DNA of 64,000 nucleotides from Pseudomonadota bacterium. GTDB lineage: Bacteria > Pseudomonadota > Alphaproteobacteria > Geminicoccales > Geminicoccaceae. The notes below the pieces were generated by a model that saw nothing but the letters and a program-made list of their open reading frames with translations, did no database searches and had not been told where the DNA came from. The stretch spans positions 1-64,000 of the forward strand of contig JAUQQO010000006.1 in the NCBI GenBank assembly GCA_030549795.1. Reading direction: 5' to 3'. The translations under genes and the position numbers were made by a program. Position 1 is the stretch's first letter; every line of letters starts with the position of its first letter. Shown piece after piece: positions 55,743-64,000 of this stretch.

Positions 55743-57176
55743 ATGCTCTACAAAAACCTGATCGGCGGCGAATGGGTCGAGGGCGTGGGGGTCACGAAGA
55801 ACATCAACCCCTCCAACACCGACGACGTGGTCGGCGAGTACGCCCAAGCCGACGCCGCGCAAGTGGAAGCGGCGATCGCAGAAGCGCGCGCCGCCTTCGC
55901 CTCCTGGTCGGCGACTCCGATCGAAGCGCGCGCCGACATGTTGGATGCGGTCGGCAACGAGATCTTGGCGCGCAAAGAGGAACTCGGCCGCCTCTTGTCG
56001 CGCGAAGAGGGCAAGCCTCTTGCCGATGGCATCGGCGAGGTCGTGCGCGCCGGCCGCATCTTCAAGTTCTTCGCCGCCGAGTGCCTGCGGCTCGCTGGCG
56101 AGACTCTGCCCTCCACCCGCCCCGGCATCCAGGTCGAGATCACCCGCGAGCCCATAGGCGTGGTCGGCCTCATCACGCCCTGGAACTTCCCGGCTGCGAT
56201 CCCGGCGTGGAAGATGGCCCCGGCGCTCGCCTTTGGGAACACGGTCGTCTTGAAGCCGGCCGAACTCTGCCCCGGCTCGGCCTGGGCGATGGTCGAGATC
56301 CTCGCCCGCAATCTGCCCAAAGGTGTCGTCAATCTGGTCATGGGCAGAGGATCGGTGGTGGGCGAAGCGCTCATCGCCTCCCCGCACGTCGATGCCATCA
56401 GCTTTACGGGCTCGGTGGCGGTCGGCCGCCACGTCGCCGAGTTTTGCGCGAAGACGATGAAGAAGTGCCAGCTCGAGATGGGCGGCAAGAACCCGCTCGT
56501 CGTGCTGGATGACGCCGATCTCGAGGTGGCGGTCAACTGCGCCATCCAAGGTGCCTTCTATCAGACCGGCCAGCGCTGCACCGCCTCTTCGCGCCTTATC
56601 GTCACCGAGGACATGCACGACCGGTTCGTCAAGGCGATGGTCGAGGCGATGGCCAAGCTCGTGGTCGACGACGCCTTAAAGCCCGGCACCCAGATCGGCC
56701 CCGTCGTCGATCAGCGCCAGCTCGACCAGGACCTCATGTATCTCGAGATCGGCAAACAAGAGGGGGCCGCGCTCGCCTTCGGCGGCGAGCTCCTCACCCG
56801 CGCTACGCCCGGCTTCTACCTTCAGCCCGCGCTGTTCACCGACACGACACCGCAGATGCGCATCAACCGCGAAGAGATCTTCGGCCCCATCGCTTCGGTG
56901 ATCAAAGTCAAGGACTATGAGGAAGCGCTCGCGGTCGCCAACGACACGCCCTACGGATTGTCGGCCGGCATCTGCACGCGCTCGCTCAAATACGCCCAGC
57001 ACTTCAAGCGCCACGCCCAGGCCGGGCTCGTGATGGTCAATCTGCCCACCGCCGGGGTCGACTACCACGTGCCGTTCGGCGGACGCAAAGCGAGTTCGTA
57101 CGGACCGCGCGAACAAGGCCGCTATGCGGTCGAATTCTACACCACCGTGAAAACGGCCTACGTGCTGCCGGTGTGA
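55743..57176 (+). CDS. Aldehyde dehydrogenase, 2-oxoglutarate-semialdehyde type
   Basis: A 477-residue NAD(P)-dependent dehydrogenase. It has TPWNFPAAIPAWKMAPAL, SFTGSVAVGRHVAEF, the catalytic Glu in QLEMGGKNPLVV and the Cys in FYQTGQRCTASSRLIV. The pattern resembles alpha-ketoglutarate semialdehyde dehydrogenases of sugar-acid and hydroxyproline breakdown. The ATG at 55743 has a strong ribosome site; the open frame continues upstream through intergenic DNA. Its stop overlaps the dctQ start (GTGA), tying it to TRAP uptake. The exact substrate is inferred from family and context. Confidence 0.88.
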   Translation: MLYKNLIGGEWVEGVGVTKNINPSNTDDVVGEYAQADAAQVEAAIAEARAAFASWSATPIEARADMLDAVGNEILARKEELGRLLSREEGKPLADGIGEVVRAGRIFKFFAAECLRLAGETLPSTRPGIQVEITREPIGVVGLITPWNFPAAIPAWKMAPALAFGNTVVLKPAELCPGSAWAMVEILARNLPKGVVNLVMGRGSVVGEALIASPHVDAISFTGSVAVGRHVAEFCAKTMKKCQLEMGGKNPLVVLDDADLEVAVNCAIQGAFYQTGQRCTASSRLIVTEDMHDRFVKAMVEAMAKLVVDDALKPGTQIGPVVDQRQLDQDLMYLEIGKQEGAALAFGGELLTRATPGFYLQPALFTDTTPQMRINREEIFGPIASVIKVKDYEEALAVANDTPYGLSAGICTRSLKYAQHFKRHAQAGLVMVNLPTAGVDYHVPFGGRKASSYGPREQGRYAVEFYTTVKTAYVLPV

Positions 57177-57742
57177 CCGGCCGGCTGGTGATCTCGAAGC
57201 CGCGCGCGCGACCGGTGCCCCCCGTCCTCGTCCGCTACGTGCGCTTCGTTGACGCGCTCAACCAAACGGTCGGGCGCGTCATGATCTGGGTGATCTTCGT
57301 CTTCCTCGTGCTTCTCCTCTACGCCTCCTTCTCGCGCACCGTCTTAAACGTACCGCTCATCTGGTCGGTCGAGATGGCGCAGTTCCTCTTAGCCGCCTAT
57401 TTCCTGTTGGGCGGCGGCTGGTCGCTCTTGGCCGACGCGCATGTGCGCATGGATCTTCTCTACGCGCGCTGGGCGCCCAAGACGCGTGCTTTTGCCGATT
57501 CCCTCACCGCCTTTTGTCTTTTCTTCTATCTCGCGGTCATGCTCTTGGGCGGGATCTCGAGCACGCACTACGCGATCGTCTATGATCAGCGCAACTATTC
57601 CGCCTGGGCACCGCCTTTGGCCCCCATCAAGATCGTCATGGTGGTGGGGCTGATCCTCATCTTTCTGCAAGCCACGGCACTCTTCATCCGCGACCTCGCG
57701 CGTTGGCGCGGCACGCCCTTGCCCGAGGACAAGGCTCCGTGA
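57173..57742 (+). CDS. dctQ: TRAP transporter small permease DctQ
   Basis: Four-helix membrane subunit of a TRAP transporter, 189 residues. Helices lie at about 35-55, 65-88, 105-128 and 148-168, with SVEMAQFLLAAYFLLGGGWSL and ADAHVRMDLLYARW matching the DctQ loop signature. The GTG start overlaps the dehydrogenase stop by 4 bases, and its own stop overlaps the dctM start likewise. Confidence 0.92.
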   Translation: MTGRLVISKPRARPVPPVLVRYVRFVDALNQTVGRVMIWVIFVFLVLLLYASFSRTVLNVPLIWSVEMAQFLLAAYFLLGGGWSLLADAHVRMDLLYARWAPKTRAFADSLTAFCLFFYLAVMLLGGISSTHYAIVYDQRNYSAWAPPLAPIKIVMVVGLILIFLQATALFIRDLARWRGTPLPEDKAP

Positions 57743-59064
57743 GCTACGAACTCATCGCGCTGCTCATGTTCTCGGGCATGATGCTCATGCTCTTGACCGG
57801 GCAGCGCGTCTTCGCGGCGATCGGCTTCGTCGCCTCGGTAGCCACGCTCGCCCTTTGGGGCACAGGCGGCTTCGAGATCCCGTTTAATGCGGCGATCCAG
57901 GTGATGAACTGGTACGCCCTCGTCACGCTGCCGCTCTTCGTCTTCATGGGCTATGTGCTCGCCGGCTCCGGGCTCGCGGATGATCTCTACCGCATGGTGC
58001 ACGTCTGGTCGGGGGGCGTGCGCGGCGGGCTGGCGATCGGCACCATCGTGCTCATGGTGCTGATCTCGGCCATTAACGGGCTTTCGGTTGCGGGCCTTGC
58101 GATCGGGGCCACGATCGCGCTGCCCGCTATGCTCTCTCGCGGCTACGACAAGCTCATGGTTACGGGCGTGATCCAGGCCGGCAGCACGCTCGGCATCCTC
58201 ATCCCGCCTTCCGTCGTGCTCGTGCTCTACGGGATGATCGCCCGCCAGCCGGTCGGCCATCTGTGGCTTGCGGGGATCCTTCCCGGCCTTTTGATGGCCG
58301 CGCTCTTCATCCTCTACATCCTGATCCGCTGCCGCTTGCAGCCGCATTTGGGCCCCGCCCTGCCGGCTGCTGAGCGGGCGGCGATCTCGCGCCGCGAAAA
58401 GCTTCTCTTGCTGCGCGCCGGCCTCGCTCCGCTTGCCATCTTCGCGCTCATGATCGGCTTGTTCGTCAAGGGCGTGACGAGCCTGGTCGAGAGTGCGGCT
58501 GTGGGTGCGCTCTCCGCCCTCGTCGTAGCGGCCTGGAAGGGCAGGGTGAGCTTCGCGTTCCTAGAAGACTGCGCCAAGAAGACCCTCGCCGTCTCCTGCA
58601 TGTTCCTGTGGATCATCACCGCAGCGCTCGCCTTCGGTGCGGTCTTCGACGGGCTCGGTGCGGTGAAGGCCGTAGAGCGGCTCGTCATCGGGCAAATGCA
58701 CCTCGAGCCCTGGCAGGTGCTCGTCTTGATGCAGCTGTCGTTTTTGATCCTCGGCACCTTCCTCGACGACACCGCGATGCTGGTGATCGTCGCTCCTTTG
58801 TACATTCCGCTCGTGCGCAAGCTCGGCTTCGACCCGATCTGGTACGGTGTGCTGTACACCATCACCTGCCAGATCGCTTATTTGACCCCGCCCTTTGGCT
58901 ACAACCTCTTCTTGATGCGGGCGATGGCGCCACCCGAGATCAAACTCGTCGACATCTACCGCTCGGCTGCGCCTTTCGTCGTCATCATGCTCATCACGCT
59001 CGTGATCGTCGGCCTCTTTCCCCAGATCGCGCTCTGGCTTCCCAAGCTCGTCTACGGCCGCTGA
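57739..59064 (+). CDS. dctM: TRAP transporter large permease DctM
   Basis: Twelve-helix-type subunit that moves the solute with Na+ or H+, 441 residues. Family signatures: LPLFVFMGYVLAGSGLADDL, VLMVLISAINGLSVAGLAIG, GSTLGILIPPSVVLVLYG and ILGTFLDDTAMLVIVAPLY. The GTG at 57739 is part of a GTGA overlap with dctQ. A 130-base gap with GC-rich inverted stretches separates it from dctP. Confidence 0.95.
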   Translation: MSYELIALLMFSGMMLMLLTGQRVFAAIGFVASVATLALWGTGGFEIPFNAAIQVMNWYALVTLPLFVFMGYVLAGSGLADDLYRMVHVWSGGVRGGLAIGTIVLMVLISAINGLSVAGLAIGATIALPAMLSRGYDKLMVTGVIQAGSTLGILIPPSVVLVLYGMIARQPVGHLWLAGILPGLLMAALFILYILIRCRLQPHLGPALPAAERAAISRREKLLLLRAGLAPLAIFALMIGLFVKGVTSLVESAAVGALSALVVAAWKGRVSFAFLEDCAKKTLAVSCMFLWIITAALAFGAVFDGLGAVKAVERLVIGQMHLEPWQVLVLMQLSFLILGTFLDDTAMLVIVAPLYIPLVRKLGFDPIWYGVLYTITCQIAYLTPPFGYNLFLMRAMAPPEIKLVDIYRSAAPFVVIMLITLVIVGLFPQIALWLPKLVYGR

Positions 59065-59194
59065 ACCGCCCCTTAATGCCGGTGTGCGCCCGTCTTGGGG
59101 CACGGGTGCGGAGATCATCGGAAACGGTTGGCGGGGATTGCGGCCCGTGCCACCTTCCGGCAGGGGCGCGGCCCCGGCTTGATGGGAGAGTGGA

Positions 59195-60244
59195 ATGACC
59201 ACAAAGCGCGATCTCTTAAAAGGTGTGGGTGCCGCTGCGGTGGGCGGTGCCGCGACGCTTGCCGCTCCTGCGGTGTTGCGCGCGCAGACGCCGATAAAAT
59301 GGCGGCTTCAGACCTACGCCGGACCGGCTTTGGCCGAGCACGTGATCAAGCCCTCGATCGACGCCTTCAACAAGGCGGCCAAGGGCGAGATGGTGATCGA
59401 GCTCTACACCGCCGATCAGCTCGTGCCGCAAAGCGAGCTGTTCCGCGCGGTGCAGCGCGGCACCATCGACGCGGCGCAGTCGGACGAGGACTCGATGGCG
59501 GCGCCGGTCGACGTATCCGTGTTCTCGGCCTACTTTCCCTTCGCCTGCCGCTATTCCTTGGATGTGCCCACGCTGTGGCACTGGTACGGGCTCAAGGAGA
59601 TCTGGGAAGAGGCCTACCGAGAAGTTCCGGGCGTGACCTGGTTGTCGACGGGCTCGTGGGATCCCTGCAACATCGCCTCGACCAAGCCCATTCGTTCGAT
59701 TAAAGACCTGCGGGGCTTGCGCCTGTACATGTTCCCGACCGGGGGCAAATTCCTGCAGCGCTTTGGCGTCGTTCCTGTCTCCTTGCCCTATGAGGACGTC
59801 CAGGTCGCCATCCAGACCGGCGAGCTCGACGGCGTGTGCTGGTCGGGCATCACAGAAGTGTACACCGTCGGTTGGGCCGACGTGACCAAATACTATCTTA
59901 CGAACAACATCTCGGGTGCATGGGCAGGATCGTATATCGTCAACACCGAGAGGTGGAACAAACTGCCAGAGCACCTCAAGGAGCTGTTCAAGCTCTGCAT
60001 CGACAGCTCGCACTATTATAGGCTGCACTGGTACTGGTGGGGTGAAGCACACTACCGTACCAAGGGCGGCAAGCTTGAACTCACCTCGATTCCCGAATCG
60101 GAGTGGTCCATCGTCGAGAAAGAAGCCCTCAAGTTCTGGGACGAAATCGCCAAACAAAGCCCTCGCTCGGCGAAGATCGTCCAGATCCTCAAAGATTACC
60201 TCGCGACGATGGAGAAAGCGGGTCCCCCCTATCGCTATACCTGA
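59195..60244 (+). CDS. dctP: TRAP transporter substrate-binding protein DctP
   Basis: Periplasmic binding protein, 349 residues, with GGGAGAG before the ATG. The N-terminal signal KRDLLKGVGAAAVGGAATLA and cleavage near VLRAQT resembles a Tat signal, with KR in place of RR. The mature part has DQLVPQSELFRAVQRGTID, LRGLRLYMFPTGGKFLQRFG and GELDGVCWSGITE. The Arg in the GLRLY segment is where DctP proteins clamp the carboxylate. The ligand is probably a 2-oxo or hydroxy acid; this is inference from the neighbouring dehydrogenase and Kor genes. Confidence 0.93.
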   Translation: MTTKRDLLKGVGAAAVGGAATLAAPAVLRAQTPIKWRLQTYAGPALAEHVIKPSIDAFNKAAKGEMVIELYTADQLVPQSELFRAVQRGTIDAAQSDEDSMAAPVDVSVFSAYFPFACRYSLDVPTLWHWYGLKEIWEEAYREVPGVTWLSTGSWDPCNIASTKPIRSIKDLRGLRLYMFPTGGKFLQRFGVVPVSLPYEDVQVAIQTGELDGVCWSGITEVYTVGWADVTKYYLTNNISGAWAGSYIVNTERWNKLPEHLKELFKLCIDSSHYYRLHWYWWGEAHYRTKGGKLELTSIPESEWSIVEKEALKFWDEIAKQSPRSAKIVQILKDYLATMEKAGPPYRYT

Positions 60245-60260
60245 TCGGGCCAAGCGGGTA

Positions 60261-60455
60261 CTGCTGAAGCGATTGGCCGTAGGCGGCGGGCTCCTGCTCG
60301 CCGCCTGCACAGCAAGTCCAAAACCGCCGGATGGAGGCGCAACGGCCGCGTTCGCGACACCGTTTTTCCTCGCCTTTCAAGCTGCCGGTCGTACCGCGGC
60401 CATGGCCATGGCCGCAGCGGGAGCCGTGCTCCGCGCTTGTTCCGCGCGCGGATAA
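60261..60455 (+). CDS. Possible small lipoprotein downstream of dctP
   Basis: A 64-codon frame reading LKRLAVGGGLLLAAC then TASPKPPDGG, an ideal lipoprotein signal with lipobox LAAC, followed by a second hydrophobic stretch (ATPFFLAFQAAGRTAAMAMA). No ATG, GTG or TTG suits: the best start is CTG at 60261, and only a short TTG-start version exists otherwise. It lies 16 bases after the dctP stop. Small proteins of this pattern occur in other proteobacteria, but a chance or decayed frame cannot be excluded. Confidence 0.35.
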   Translation: MLKRLAVGGGLLLAACTASPKPPDGGATAAFATPFFLAFQAAGRTAAMAMAAAGAVLRACSARG

Positions 60456-60609
60456 AGACCTCTCGATCTGCGATTGCGCGGAGCGCATCGCCCACAATTG
60501 CCGCGGCCGCCGCTCGCTTTTCGCGCCTTAAGCCCGCTTGCGCCTTCCTGCCGCAAGCAAACCGCCTTGCTCACTGTGGCCCGGACCTCGATTTAGGGCA
60601 TTGGAGCGA

Positions 60610-62499
60610 ATGGTGGTCGAGGTCGCCATGGGCGAGGGTGAGCGGGAGTCTGGTATTCGCGGAGCGCGCACGCGCGAACGCCTCTCGAGTGTCGTCGTGC
60701 GGCTGTCGGGTGACAGTGGCGACGGCATCCAGGTAGTGGGAAGCCAGCTCACCCTCGCAACCGCGATCTCGGGTGCGGAACTCGAGACTTTTCCGGATTT
60801 TCCGGCCGAAATCCGCGCCCCTGCCGGCACGACCTTCGGCGTTTCCTCGTTCCAGATCCATTTCGCCGATCACCCGATCCACACGGTAGGCGACCGCCCC
60901 GACGTTTTGGTCGCCTTCAACCCGGCCGCGCTCAAGGTCAACCTTCCCGATCTGCGCGAAGGTGCGCTTATCATCCTCGATCCCGACAGTTTCAGCGCCC
61001 GCGCCCTCGAACGCGCCCGCCTTCGCAGCGATCCGCGCACCGATGGAACACTCGCGCGCTTTCGCGTCATCGAGATCCCAATCGAGGCGCGTGCCCGTCA
61101 GGCGGCTGCAGCGAGCGGGGTGTCCGCCCGGCAGGCCGGCCGGACCAAGAATTTCTGGGCCTTGGGCCTCATCTTGTGGATGTTCGACCGCGATCTCGAG
61201 CCGGTGCGCGCGTGGATCGCGCGACGCTTCGCAAGCGAACCGCAGCTCGCCGAGGCCAACCGCGCCGCGTTGGATGCCGGCTATGCCTTCGGCGAAACAG
61301 CCGAGATCCCACTTCCCGCCTATGCGGTTCCTCGCGCCCCCAAACCACCCGGCACCTATCGCACCGTGACCGGTCTGGAAGCGCTCGCCTTTGGCCTTTT
61401 GGACGGAGCGCGCAATGCCGAGCTCAAGCTCGTCTTCTGCTCCTATCCGATCACGCCGGCTTCAGGCCTGTTTCACCTTCTTGCCGGCATGCGCGGCCTT
61501 GGGGTCACGACCTTTCAGGCCGAAGACGAGATCGCCGCGGTGTGCGCGGCGATCGGCGCTTCCTACGCCGGCGCGCTCGGCGTCACGGCCACTTCCGGGC
61601 CGGGCATGGCGCTTAAGACCGAAGCCTTGACCCTTGCGGTGGCGACCGAACTACCGCTCGTCGTGATCGACGTCCAACGCGCCGGCCCCGCGACGGGCAT
61701 GCCGACCAAGACCGAGCAGTCCGATCTCTTCCACGCCCTTTGGGGTCGTCCGGGAGAGGCGCCGCTCGTCGTGCTCGCCGCTGCGAGCCCGGCCGATTGT
61801 TTTGCCATGGCGCGCGAGGCGGTCCGCCTCGCGGTCCACCATATGACTCCAGTGATCCTGTTGGCCGACGGCTTTCTCGCCAACGCCGCCGAACCCTGGC
61901 GTGTGCCCGAGTTGTCCCGCAAGCCCGAGTTCCCCGTGCGCTTTGCACGAGCCGGCGAACCCGTGAGCCCCTGGCGCCGGGACGATCGCGGCGTTCGTCC
62001 CTGGGTGGTGCCGGGAACAGCCCATCGCGCCTACCGCATCACCGGCCTCGAGAAAGATTTCGAGACCGGCACCATCTCCTACGATCCCGCCAACCACGCC
62101 CGCATGACCGAGGCCCGCCGGCTCAAGGTGCTCAAGGTGGCCGAGGACATCCCCGAGCAGGGCTGCGAGCTGGGTGAGCCGGGGGCGCGTCTTGCGGTCG
62201 TCGGTTGGGGCTCGACTTATGGTCCGATCGCCGATGCGGTGGCGGCGATGCGCGCCCGCGGCTGCGACGTCGCGCACGTGCACTTGCGCTATCTTTGGCC
62301 CTTGCCAGCCAATCTCGGCAGCTTGCTCGCGAGCTTTGGACGCCTGCTCGTCCCGGAGATGAACACGGGCCAGCTCGCGACCTTGTTGCGTGCTCATTAT
62401 CTTCTGCCCGCGGAGCCGCTTTTTAACGTCACCGGTCGTCCCTTCCAGGTACGCGAGCTGATTGGCGCCATCGAGCGCGCGCTTGGAGACCGTCCATGA
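60610..62499 (+). CDS. korA: 2-oxoacid:ferredoxin oxidoreductase, fused gamma/alpha subunit KorA
   Basis: Subunit of the oxygen-sensitive or tolerant enzyme that interconverts 2-oxoglutarate (or a similar 2-oxoacid) and its acyl-CoA with ferredoxin. The N-terminal gamma domain (to about 185) has VVRLSGDSGDGIQVVGSQL. The alpha domain starts near 255 with SYPITPASGLFHLL, FQAEDEIAAVCAAIGASYAG and TATSGPGMALKTEAL. The ATG at 60610 (GGAG upstream) gives 629 residues; ATG 60628 is an alternative. Gamma-alpha fusion is usual in aerobic proteobacterial Kor. Confidence 0.93.
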   Translation: MVVEVAMGEGERESGIRGARTRERLSSVVVRLSGDSGDGIQVVGSQLTLATAISGAELETFPDFPAEIRAPAGTTFGVSSFQIHFADHPIHTVGDRPDVLVAFNPAALKVNLPDLREGALIILDPDSFSARALERARLRSDPRTDGTLARFRVIEIPIEARARQAAAASGVSARQAGRTKNFWALGLILWMFDRDLEPVRAWIARRFASEPQLAEANRAALDAGYAFGETAEIPLPAYAVPRAPKPPGTYRTVTGLEALAFGLLDGARNAELKLVFCSYPITPASGLFHLLAGMRGLGVTTFQAEDEIAAVCAAIGASYAGALGVTATSGPGMALKTEALTLAVATELPLVVIDVQRAGPATGMPTKTEQSDLFHALWGRPGEAPLVVLAAASPADCFAMAREAVRLAVHHMTPVILLADGFLANAAEPWRVPELSRKPEFPVRFARAGEPVSPWRRDDRGVRPWVVPGTAHRAYRITGLEKDFETGTISYDPANHARMTEARRLKVLKVAEDIPEQGCELGEPGARLAVVGWGSTYGPIADAVAAMRARGCDVAHVHLRYLWPLPANLGSLLASFGRLLVPEMNTGQLATLLRAHYLLPAEPLFNVTGRPFQVRELIGAIERALGDRP

Positions 62500-63515
62500 C
62501 CGCAGCCGCCGTCCTGCGCGAGCCCAAGGACTTTGCAAGCGAGCAGGAGATCCGCTGGTGTCCGGGCTGCGGCGATTACGCCGTGTTGCGCGCGGTCGAG
62601 AAGGCACTCGCCGAGCTCGGCGCCGATCCGGACCGCACCGTCTTCGTCTCCGGCATCGGCTGCGCCGCCCGCTTTCCCCACTATCTCGCCACCTACGGGT
62701 TCCACGGCATCCACGGGCGGGCGCCGGCGCTCGCAACCGGCATCAAGCTCGCCAACCCCGAGCTCGACGTCTGGGTAGTGGGCGGCGACGGCGACATGCT
62801 GGCGATCGGCACCAACCATCTCGTGCACGCCCTGCGCCGCGACGTCGACCTCGTCATCATGGTGCTCAACAACGCGGTCTACGGGCTTACCAAAGGCCAG
62901 GCCTCGCCCACCACGCCCATCGGCACGCGCACGCCGACCACGCCCTTGGGCGTTGTCGAGCACCCGCTTTCCGCCTGCGCTCTCGCGCTCGCCGCGGGCG
63001 GCCGCTTCGTGGCGCGCGCGCTCGATGTGCACCAAAAGCTCTTACCCGAGATCCTGGTGCGCGCGCGCAACCACCCCGGTGCCGCGATGGTGGAAGTCTT
63101 ACAGAACTGCGTGATCTACGCCGATGGTGCCTGGTCGCATCTGTCTGATAAAGCGCACGCCGCCGACGCGCAGCTCATCCTACGCCACGGCGAGCCGCTC
63201 CTGTTCGCAAACGGCCGCAAGGGCCTTCGGTTGAGCCAAGAGCGGGTGGGCTTGGATGTGGTCGAGGTGGGGCCAGAAGGCCCCGATGCCGCGGGGGTAC
63301 TGCGTCACGATGAGCGCGATCCGGCCCTCGCCCGTATGCTCGCCGAACTTTCCCCGCCCATGCCGGTCGCGATGGGCGTACTCTATGCCGATCCGGCGCC
63401 CAGGACCTTCGAGCGCGCGCTGCGCGAGCAGGAAGAGGACGCGCGTGCCCGCGACCCGGGCCTCGACCTGGCCACCCTCGTGCGGCGGGCGCCCACCTGG
63501 GAGGTAAGCGGCTGA
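62496..63515 (+). CDS. korB: 2-oxoacid:ferredoxin oxidoreductase beta subunit KorB
   Basis: TPP-binding beta subunit, 339 residues. It has WCPGCGDYAVLRAVEKAL (CxxC), SGIGCAARFPHYLATYGFHG with HGRAPALATGIKLANP, and the TPP/Mg motif VVGGDGDMLAIGTNHLVHAL followed by VLNNAVYGLTKGQASPTT. The ATG overlaps the korA stop. Its stop codon lies inside a short duplicated segment that it shares with the end of the facing rhodanese gene. Confidence 0.95.
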   Translation: MTAAAVLREPKDFASEQEIRWCPGCGDYAVLRAVEKALAELGADPDRTVFVSGIGCAARFPHYLATYGFHGIHGRAPALATGIKLANPELDVWVVGGDGDMLAIGTNHLVHALRRDVDLVIMVLNNAVYGLTKGQASPTTPIGTRTPTTPLGVVEHPLSACALALAAGGRFVARALDVHQKLLPEILVRARNHPGAAMVEVLQNCVIYADGAWSHLSDKAHAADAQLILRHGEPLLFANGRKGLRLSQERVGLDVVEVGPEGPDAAGVLRHDERDPALARMLAELSPPMPVAMGVLYADPAPRTFERALREQEEDARARDPGLDLATLVRRAPTWEVSG

Positions 63516-63622
63516 TCAGCTGGCCGCATGCCCGCCCGTTGCGATAGGCGGCCGCCCGGCACCTGCGCTTCGGGGCGGGATCGTCTGATCAGCTGGCCGC
63601 TTGCCCGCCCGTTGCGATTGGC
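63512..63622. repeat. Partial duplication at the korB/rhodanese junction
   Basis: Copies at 63512-63549 and 63585-63622 match at 36 of 38 bases and begin with the palindrome TGATCA. The similarity goes on past a 3-base indel. The right copy encodes the rhodanese C-terminus IATGGQAAS; the left one encodes IATGGHAAS plus stop and provides the korB stop. The offset is 73 bases. Confidence 0.85.
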
Positions 63623-63954
63623 AGGCCGGCACGGCGCCAGGCGAACATACCGCCTTTGAGCTCACAGGCATCGAACCCACGCGCCCGCAACAACCGCACC
63701 GCCGGCTTGGAGCGATGCCCGCTCGCGCACACCGCGACGACCGCGCTTCCCGGCGCGAGATCCAGTTCGTGAAGGCGCTGCGCGAGCTCGTGCAAGGGCA
63801 CATGGCGCGCACCGGGGATCATGCCAGAGGCGACCTCCCCCGCGGTGCGGACATCGAGGATCACCGGAGGGTTGGGGCCTTCGAGCAGGCGCGCGAGCGC
63901 AGGTGCGGACAAACTGGGCACCCGCCCGAAGGGCAGCCATTGCCAAAAGCGCAT
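63589..63954 (-). CDS. Single-domain rhodanese-like protein
   Basis: A 121-residue rhodanese domain for sulfane-sulfur transfer. It opens with an FWQWLPFGRVPSLSA leader, has VILDVRTAGEVASGMIPGARHVPL, and the active-site Cys in VVAVCASGHRSKPAVRLL. It ends AGLPIATGG. The loop CASGHR is close to the catalytic CRxGxR of active sulfurtransferases. No ribosome site stands out before the ATG at 63954. It converges on korB. Confidence 0.9.
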   Translation of the reverse strand: MRFWQWLPFGRVPSLSAPALARLLEGPNPPVILDVRTAGEVASGMIPGARHVPLHELAQRLHELDLAPGSAVVAVCASGHRSKPAVRLLRARGFDACELKGGMFAWRRAGLPIATGGQAAS

Positions 63955-64000
63955 CCCAGGACCGAGAGAAGGAGAAATGGTCGGAGCGGCGTGATTTGAA

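Overview
The window is high-GC DNA (one sampled 60-base line in a core gene counts 70% G+C) with tightly packed, often overlapping genes. It looks like a chromosomal stretch of an alphaproteobacterium. The gene order trpF-trpB-trpA-accD-folC, rpmE beside a divergent ABC exporter, a DUF3775 protein, and fused-subunit KorA/KorB all fit that group. I see no tRNA, rRNA, CRISPR array, insertion sequence or phage gene.

Layout. 1-8444 (minus strand): a glycolate/glyoxylate block, with an IclR regulator, gcl, a glycerate kinase and glcDEF. 8536-10832: zinc-independent ribosomal proteins L36 and L31, and a divergent ABC exporter. 10840-16249 (minus): a four-gene envelope cluster made of a MotA/ExbB-like channel, a MotB/OmpA-like protein, a small membrane protein, and an 847-residue coiled-coil protein ending in a second OmpA-like domain. 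16402-24117: DUF3775, then folC-accD-trpA-trpB-trpF, aroC and fabI. 24190-29751: an 1853-residue membrane protein ending in a GH94-type phosphorylase domain. 29923-35168 (minus): a YdiJ-like FAD/Fe-S oxidase, a divergent PRPP synthetase, an alpha/beta hydrolase and a phosphoribosyltransferase in one overlapping unit, with serine-glyoxylate aminotransferase divergent from it. 37010-41150: rpmI-rplT-terminator-pheS-pheT without infC. 41255-44202: a tctCBA transporter. 44278-51514: uvrD-prmA, an SDR and secA. 51604-54116: an aldehyde dehydrogenase and a TehA-like channel. 54117-55690: an AT-rich pocket with a lone metallo-beta-lactamase-fold protein. 55743-63954: aldehyde dehydrogenase, TRAP transporter dctQMP, a possible small lipoprotein, korAB and a rhodanese.

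How the parts may work together. GlcDEF would oxidise glycolate to glyoxylate, Gcl would condense two glyoxylates to tartronate semialdehyde, and the kinase would phosphorylate glycerate. The reductase between these last two steps is not in the window. Serine-glyoxylate aminotransferase gives a second route for glyoxylate. Near the right end, TRAP uptake, a ketoglutarate-semialdehyde-type dehydrogenase and 2-oxoacid:ferredoxin oxidoreductase suggest import of an organic acid that feeds 2-oxoglutarate metabolism; this is inferred from gene order.

The best candidates for undescribed biology are the proton-channel/double-OmpA cluster (10840-16249), the membrane-tethered GH94 protein, the PRPP-synthetase/hydrolase/phosphoribosyltransferase module, and the solitary AT-rich metallo-hydrolase.
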